A stretch of 9,892 bases of DNA from Bacillota bacterium. Lineage in GTDB: Bacteria; Bacillota; Clostridia; Christensenellales; CAG-138. Both the position numbers and the translations under genes were made by a program. Shown one piece after another: positions 6,713 through 9,892 of this stretch. The notes beneath the pieces were generated by a model that ran no database searches, was not told the DNA's origin, and worked only from the letters and a program-made list of their open reading frames with translations. Within the stretch, counting starts at the first letter, position 1; each line of letters starts with the position of its first letter. The stretch is from assembly GCA_023453725.1 (NCBI GenBank), contig JAEXTB010000194.1, positions 1 through 9,892 on the forward strand. Direction: 5' to 3'.

Positions 6713-7903
6713 TTATAGCTGTCCTCCGGTAGCAAGCAACTCCACAAACTGCTTTGCTACCCTCGGCGAACGCCCGCCGCGGGAAAGCGCATAGCGTTCC
6801 GCCTGCAGCAACAATTCGTCCGTTGCATCCATACCGTGTTGCCTGAGCAGTTCATCTACAATTGCAAGAAAACCTTCTTTGTCGGGCTTGCCAAAATATA
6901 CCCTCAGGCCAAAGCGCTCAGAAAGGGAGGTTTGCTCTTCAATCGTTTCATTGCGGTGGATGTCGCCGCCCTCGCGGTCGGAGAACCGCTCGTTGACGAT
7001 ATGCCGCCGGTTGCTGGTGGCGTATATGGCTACGTTTTTTGTACGTGCCGTGGCGGACCCTTCTAATATTGCCTTTAAGGCGCTGCTTTCCTCGTTGCAG
7101 TCCGTAAAGGAAAGGTCGTCCAGATACAAGAGAAAGCGCAACGGATTGTCCCTGAGTTTTTCCAATATAGAAGGGATCAACAGCAGCTGATGTTTTTTGA
7201 TTTCAATCAGCCGTAGCCCTTCCTTTCCATATTCATTCACAAGCGCTTTTACCGTGGAGGATTTGCCCGTGCCCGCATCCCCATATAACAGCGTGTTGGC
7301 GGCGGGTTTTCCGTTTAAAAGCGCCAGGGTATTCGCCTCAACAAGGGCGCGTTCGCGTTCGTACCCTTTGAGATCATGAAGGCGGACCGGGTCCGGAGTC
7401 TGCACTGGAACGATTGCCTCATTATCTATATGGAACATGGTATGTGCTGCATAGATACCGTACCCGGCCTTGTGCAGTTGCGCCATGCGCGCTTCGTACG
7501 CTGCCACAAAATCCATGGGGCGGGTGATCCACTCCGGCAGGTAACCGCCGTAGTTCAGCTCTTTTTTTACCGTCCGGGCATCCAGCCTTGAAAGTTCCTC
7601 CAATATGGCAAGCTCGGATGAAAGACATTCACTCAATACGGCGGATACAGGCGCGTGGGCGGCGCGTTTATAGACATACGGGTTTTCACTTGCGGCAACG
7701 CGCCCCCACACATAAGCCGTCCAATCCTCGGTCTTATCAAAAAGCTTTGCGGCAAAGTCTGCGTATGCGTCTACCCGCTCCACCTCGGCTTTTTGCGCAG
7801 AAATCAAAAGATCCATAAGGGAAACAAAGACCCCGTCCGCAAGCAAACCTCTGAACAGGACAAGAGAGCGGAGCTTTACATGGAGGGCCATCAAATTGTT
7901 CAA
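6713..7903 (-). CDS. DUF815-family AAA+ ATPase
   Basis: This 396-residue cytoplasmic P-loop ATPase belongs to the DUF815 family, which is widespread in bacteria and has no settled role. Numbered from the start chosen here, an N-terminal all-helical region of about 190 residues precedes the ATPase core. The core has Walker A GDAGTGKSS (208-216), Walker B LLYLDDLSF (258-266), sensor 1 ATSNRRHI (295-302), an arginine-finger-like SLSERFG (327-333) and a sensor-2-like GGRSPRVAKQF (376-386). The acidic pair in LDDL suggests active hydrolysis. The start is uncertain. TTG at 7903 has AGGA 7 nt upstream and is preferred. TTG at 7921 lacks a ribosome site, and ATG at 7891 would be 19 nt from AGGA. Length fits the family. 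Upstream on the same strand is the DUF4003 gene. Confidence 0.88.
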   Translation of the reverse strand: MNNLMALHVKLRSLVLFRGLLADGVFVSLMDLLISAQKAEVERVDAYADFAAKLFDKTEDWTAYVWGRVAASENPYVYKRAAHAPVSAVLSECLSSELAILEELSRLDARTVKKELNYGGYLPEWITRPMDFVAAYEARMAQLHKAGYGIYAAHTMFHIDNEAIVPVQTPDPVRLHDLKGYERERALVEANTLALLNGKPAANTLLYGDAGTGKSSTVKALVNEYGKEGLRLIEIKKHQLLLIPSILEKLRDNPLRFLLYLDDLSFTDCNEESSALKAILEGSATARTKNVAIYATSNRRHIVNERFSDREGGDIHRNETIEEQTSLSERFGLRVYFGKPDKEGFLAIVDELLRQHGMDATDELLLQAERYALSRGGRSPRVAKQFVELLATGGQL

Positions 7904-7953
7904 AACGGAATCCTCACTCAATTGTGATTTGGGCCGTCCCCAACGTTATCCCT

Positions 7954-7982
7954 ATCTTACGCCAAAGTCTCGGCGCGGGCAA
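7954..7982 (-). promoter_or_regulatory. Predicted promoter for the DUF815 gene
   Basis: On the minus strand TTGCCC (7982-7977) and TAAGAT (7959-7954) are spaced 17 bp apart. Initiation is predicted near 7947, leaving a leader of about 44 nt. The two boxes lie between inverted copies of CAACGTT (7941-7947 and 7991-7997), which might be protein-binding sites. Both hexamers are imperfect. Confidence 0.45.
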
Positions 7983-8000
7983 GCGGTGGAAACGTTGCCT

Positions 8001-8978
8001 TTATGACGAGGAGGATGACGATGCTGCTGCGGCAGCGCCCGCCGATGCGGCGATTGCAACCTGCTGTGCGACGAGCATGCCCGTCATTCCGCCGAGGAGG
8101 GCGGTGTTGAGCGGCTGTCTGCTGCTTGGGTGGGCGGATATGGCCAATGATGCGCTTAGCAACAACAGCTCCTGTTTGGAAACAAAGAATCCGCCAAAAC
8201 CATTCTGCGCACGCAGCGAAGAAGCGGTTTGGGAAATGTCCGCTGCAATTGCAGCCGGGGAAAGCGGCGGTAACGCAAGAACGCCAAGGATAGGCAGCAG
8301 GTAGTGGCGGCCAAATTGGAGGCTCTCGGTTTTCAGCGCGTCGGACAGCTGCAGAACGCGGGAGGAGACGTCGGGATCTTCAGAGAGCGAAAGCAGCATG
8401 GAAAGATTTAAGACTTCGCTCTTTGGAGAAAGCTCGCTCAAATCAATATACAGGCGTTCGGTTTTTACTGCAGCCTCTTCCGCATTGGCGGAGGAGCTGC
8501 CGATGAGTGCGGAATAAATGACGCTGTGTTCCCCGGAAAGGAAGGGATGCGCATGGCGGATTGCCTCATACGCAGTGCGCGTCTTGGTGGCCGCTGCATG
8601 CTGCGCTTCCTGCGGCACGGTTTTTGCAAGCTGATAAGCTGCGAACACAAGATACATGCTTGCATGGAAACGGTTGGATTTTAATGTTTGGTAGGCAATG
8701 AGGGTTTCCTTCAGCATTCGCTCGGAGTCTTCCTCAAGAGAAAGCATCGCGGCAAGACAAAGCTGCAAGGAGCCGCGGAACATGGAGAATATGCCGGTGT
8801 TGGATTTGATCAAGCGCATCGTATCTCTGATGCGGTCGCAGTCAACCTCTTTCTCCTCGCTTGCATACAGAAGAGCCGCCGTCCGGCGCATCATAGAGCT
8901 CTGAAACCCAAAGTCCTCTTTGAGCAGCTGCGTGTTTTTTAAAAAGAGCTGTATGGTTTCACAAAGTTCGGTTGTCAC
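8001..8978 (-). CDS. DUF4003 family protein with Ala/Ser C-terminal tail
   Basis: This 325-residue protein resembles the DUF4003 family of Clostridia and Bacilli, whose function is unknown. It is largely helical, with no signal peptide and no membrane helix at the N-terminus. Landmarks are FLKNTQLLKEDFGFQSSMMRR near the N-terminus, a central AYEAIRHAHPFLSGEHSVIYSAL, and the hydrophobic helix LLGGMTGMLVAQQVAIAAS before the tail AGAAAAASSSSSS (313-325). The six serines use mixed codons (TCG, TCA and TCC), so the run is not simple replication slippage. I recall similar Ala/Ser endings in the family but could not check. The GTG at 8978 is chosen because GGAGGT (8990-8985) stands 6 nt upstream; an in-frame TTG at 9002 lies before that site. 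The gene precedes the DUF815 gene on the same strand. No clear promoter was recognised upstream. Confidence 0.8.
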   Translation of the reverse strand: MTTELCETIQLFLKNTQLLKEDFGFQSSMMRRTAALLYASEEKEVDCDRIRDTMRLIKSNTGIFSMFRGSLQLCLAAMLSLEEDSERMLKETLIAYQTLKSNRFHASMYLVFAAYQLAKTVPQEAQHAAATKTRTAYEAIRHAHPFLSGEHSVIYSALIGSSSANAEEAAVKTERLYIDLSELSPKSEVLNLSMLLSLSEDPDVSSRVLQLSDALKTESLQFGRHYLLPILGVLALPPLSPAAIAADISQTASSLRAQNGFGGFFVSKQELLLLSASLAISAHPSSRQPLNTALLGGMTGMLVAQQVAIAASAGAAAAASSSSSS

Positions 8979-9134
8979 TGCGGCACCTCCCATTGACTGC
9001 AAAGTTCAGGCCATACTTGCATCGCATGCTAACATTCGATCTATGCGAAAGTATTGTCCATTGTCTTTACAGTACGATATTTTGCAGCGGAACACAATAT
9101 GAGGGCGGAGGACGGGGCATGGATTGCTTTTTTA

Positions 9135-9158
9135 AGCCCTAGGACGCGGTCCAGGGCT
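9135..9158. repeat. Imperfect inverted repeat
   Basis: AGCCCT-A-GGAC (9135-9145) pairs with GTCC-AGGGCT (9149-9158) over 10 bp with one bulged A and a GCG loop. No T-tract follows in either direction, so it is not a standard terminator. Its role is unknown. Confidence 0.5.
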
Positions 9159-9249
9159 CAATTGCGACGGTTGCAGATACGGTGCTCGCTGAGGTCAGGT
9201 CTTCAAAGAAGGAATCACGCACATAGTAAAAGACGCATAATAGAATGTG

Positions 9250-9302
9250 GCGAAAACAAGACATGAAAATGCGCGCGAAAACCGTTTTCAGGCCTCGGTT
9301 TT
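9250..9302. repeat. Operator-like repeat cluster upstream of the terminase-like gene
   Basis: GCGAAAAC occurs at 9250-9257 and 9275-9282, 25 bp apart. The second copy is part of a perfect 13-bp palindrome, GAAAAC-C-GTTTTC (9277-9289). AAAACCG (9278-9284) can also pair with CGGTTTT (9296-9302). The cluster lies just upstream of the predicted promoter, where a phage repressor or activator might bind. This is position and symmetry only. Confidence 0.4.
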
Positions 9303-9312
9303 GTTGCTGGCA

Positions 9313-9321
9313 TGATATGAT
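9313..9321 (+). promoter_or_regulatory. Predicted extended -10 promoter for the terminase-like gene
   Basis: TGATATGAT fits the extended -10 form TGnTATnAT. No good -35 hexamer lies 16-18 bp upstream, as is common for extended -10 promoters. Initiation is expected near 9328, which puts the LexA box at about +8 to +20, a position where a bound repressor would block transcription. Confidence 0.5.
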
Positions 9322-9335
9322 ACAGGCAAAGAAAA

Positions 9336-9347
9336 GAACAAACGTTC
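9336..9347. promoter_or_regulatory. LexA/SOS box
   Basis: GAACAAACGTTC is a perfect match to the Firmicutes LexA (DinR) operator GAAC-RNRY-GTTC. The flanking A and T extend the arms to AGAAC/GTTCT (9335-9348). It sits between the extended -10 and the ribosome site of the terminase-like gene, and no second copy was seen in the window. It predicts derepression of the downstream genes on DNA damage. The motif and placement are seen directly; LexA binding is inferred. Confidence 0.75.
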
Positions 9348-9363
9348 TAAAGGAATGGTAAAC

Positions 9364-9792
9364 ATGCGGCAATGCGATAATGTGGAAGTCTTGCGTCAGA
9401 AAGCGGAGGCTTATTTTGAGGCCTGCGACGCAACACGGGAGCGTATTACTTTGAAAAACGGGGAGATCAGCTACCACCAGGTGCCATATACAATGGCCGG
9501 CCTTTGTGCTGTGCTTGGCATACCCCGGGATGCGCTTGAAGGCGCGCGCCGTCCAAAGGATACCGGGAAACGAAGAAGAAGGCGGTCAAGAATGGAACTT
9601 GCGCTGTCCTGGGCGGCGGCGCGGGTGGAACAGCATGTGGTAGAACGCGCGCTGCTGGGGGAAATTAACGCAAGCTTGGCAGTGCTGCTTCTTAAGGATT
9701 GGGGGTACGGTACACAGGAGCCCGCAAAGACGGAAAAGGAAGAAGGGGCGCTTACGGTGGTGCTTGAGGATCCGGAAGAATTCAGCAGATAA
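9364..9792 (+). CDS. Phage terminase small subunit-like protein
   Basis: This 142-residue protein resembles small terminase subunits, which recognise phage DNA and recruit the large-subunit motor during packaging. After a helical N-terminus (VEVLRQKAEAYFEAC, 8-21) comes a helix-turn-helix-like stretch VPYTMAGLCAVLGIPRDAL (40-58), then a very basic KRRRRRSR (69-76). Next is the family-like helical core RVEQHVVERALLGEINASLAVLLLKDWGYG (87-116, compare the common 'LKNxFGWxD' ending), and finally an acidic tail. The ATG at 9364 is chosen because AAAGGA (9349-9354) lies 9 nt upstream; the in-frame ATG at 9355 directly abuts that site. The LexA box lies just before it and a second frame follows 15 bp downstream. 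A non-phage DNA-binding protein is the main alternative. The assignment rests on motif pattern only. Confidence 0.7.
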   Translation: MRQCDNVEVLRQKAEAYFEACDATRERITLKNGEISYHQVPYTMAGLCAVLGIPRDALEGARRPKDTGKRRRRRSRMELALSWAAARVEQHVVERALLGEINASLAVLLLKDWGYGTQEPAKTEKEEGALTVVLEDPEEFSR

Positions 9793-9807
9793 GGAGGGCA
9801 ATCTAGT

Positions 9808-9892
9808 ATGAGAGGGAGCTTAACGGCAAAGAAATGCAGGCTTTTGGGCATGCCCAGCGCGCAGCAGCGCGCTTTTTTTATCAGTACGGCAA
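9808..9892 (+). CDS. Possible start of terminase large subunit (3' partial)
   Basis: The frame opens at ATG 9808, with AAGGAGG (9791-9797, overlapping the preceding stop codon) 10 nt upstream, and stays open for 28 codons to the window end. Large terminase subunits often begin with a short basic segment and a KQxxFF-type motif before their Walker A. Here SAQQRAFFIS (residues 17-26) fits that loosely, and the position right after a small-subunit-like gene supports it. No catalytic motif is within the window, so the call depends on context. A terminator-like hairpin lies inside this frame, which leaves open that it is not a real gene. Confidence 0.45.
   Translation, partial: MRGSLTAKKCRLLGMPSAQQRAFFISTA
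9856..9879 (+). terminator. Intrinsic-terminator-like hairpin at the start of the downstream frame
   Basis: AGCGCGC (9856-9862) pairs perfectly with GCGCGCT (9867-9873) around an AGCA loop, and the T-tract runs 9873-9879. It lies 49-72 nt into the reading frame that starts at 9808 and follows a GGGCATGCCC palindrome (9846-9855). It may truly terminate the terminase-small-like transcript, act as an attenuator dependent on translation, or be a chance result of the codons for Arg-Ala-Phe-Phe. Confidence 0.5.

Larger units (their letters stand above)
8979..9363. other. Gene-poor segment between host genes and the phage-like genes
   Basis: No convincing gene is seen in these 385 bp. The left end holds the DUF4003 ribosome site (8985-8990). 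The middle holds an imperfect inverted repeat (9135-9158). The right end holds GCGAAAAC direct repeats, a GAAAACCGTTTTC palindrome, an extended -10 element and a LexA box. Short open frames on both strands here lack ribosome sites and recognisable protein features. The stretch could include the edge of an integrated element, but no attachment-site duplication can be tested within the window. Confidence 0.6.

Noticed and set aside
7904..7921. TTG at 7921 as the DUF815 start
   Set aside because: There is no ribosome site upstream of it, and AGGA (7914-7911) falls inside that extension, correctly spaced for 7903.
9135..9158. Hairpin considered as a terminator
   Set aside because: The only T-run (9128-9133) lies 5' of the stem on the plus strand and reads as A residues on the minus strand, so neither strand has the stem followed by T.
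9054..9266. 70-codon plus-strand open frame
   Set aside because: No ribosome site, a very Arg-rich random-looking product, and it runs through an inverted repeat.
9139..9477. 112-codon minus-strand open frame across the gene-poor segment
   Set aside because: It overlaps the terminase-like gene, its ATGs lack ribosome sites, and the composition does not look like a folded protein. The last part (from about 9266) is somewhat protein-like but too short to support.
1..9892. CRISPR array, tRNA, rRNA or insertion sequence
   Set aside because: No regularly spaced repeats, cloverleaf-like RNA gene, transposase or terminal inverted repeats were recognised by eye.

Overview
The window reads as chromosomal DNA of a mid-GC Clostridia-type Firmicute, probably an anaerobic or gut lineage. 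The supporting signs are an ABC sugar importer with a lipoprotein-like binding protein behind an Ala/Pro/Glu/Thr linker, strong AGGAGG ribosome sites, DUF815 and DUF4003 proteins, a cre-like site, and a LexA box of the Firmicutes form (GAAC-N4-GTTC). The species cannot be named from the sequence.

Region 1 (1-6058, + strand) is a sugar uptake and breakdown operon. In order it encodes an RbsB-like substrate-binding protein (its 5' end lies outside the window), a double-domain RbsA-like ATPase, an RbsC-like permease, an FGGY carbohydrate kinase and a zinc class II aldolase. The logic is import, phosphorylation, then aldol cleavage, probably of a ketose. No isomerase, dehydrogenase, second kinase or regulator is visible, so the sugar is unknown. 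A strong hairpin without a T-tract separates the binding-protein gene from the ATPase gene. A cre-like site and an intrinsic-terminator-like hairpin separate the three transport genes from the two catabolic genes. A perfect 14-bp terminator ends the operon at 6076-6116.

Region 2 (6115-8978) holds a GNAT acetyltransferase gene on the + strand with its own predicted promoter. Converging on it are two minus-strand genes: a DUF815 AAA+ ATPase and, upstream of that, a DUF4003 protein with an Ala-rich, hexa-Ser C-terminus. The DUF815 gene has a plausible promoter of its own in the gap between them.

Region 3 (8979-9892) is a gene-poor 385-bp segment rich in inverted repeats. It leads into a gene resembling a phage terminase small subunit and then a partial reading frame that may begin the large subunit. 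Between an extended -10 element and the ribosome site of the first gene lies a perfect LexA/SOS box, GAACAAACGTTC. This suggests the left edge of an SOS-inducible prophage, remnant or domesticated packaging module extending to the right. An intrinsic-terminator-like hairpin sits just inside the second frame. This edge is the most interesting part of the window.
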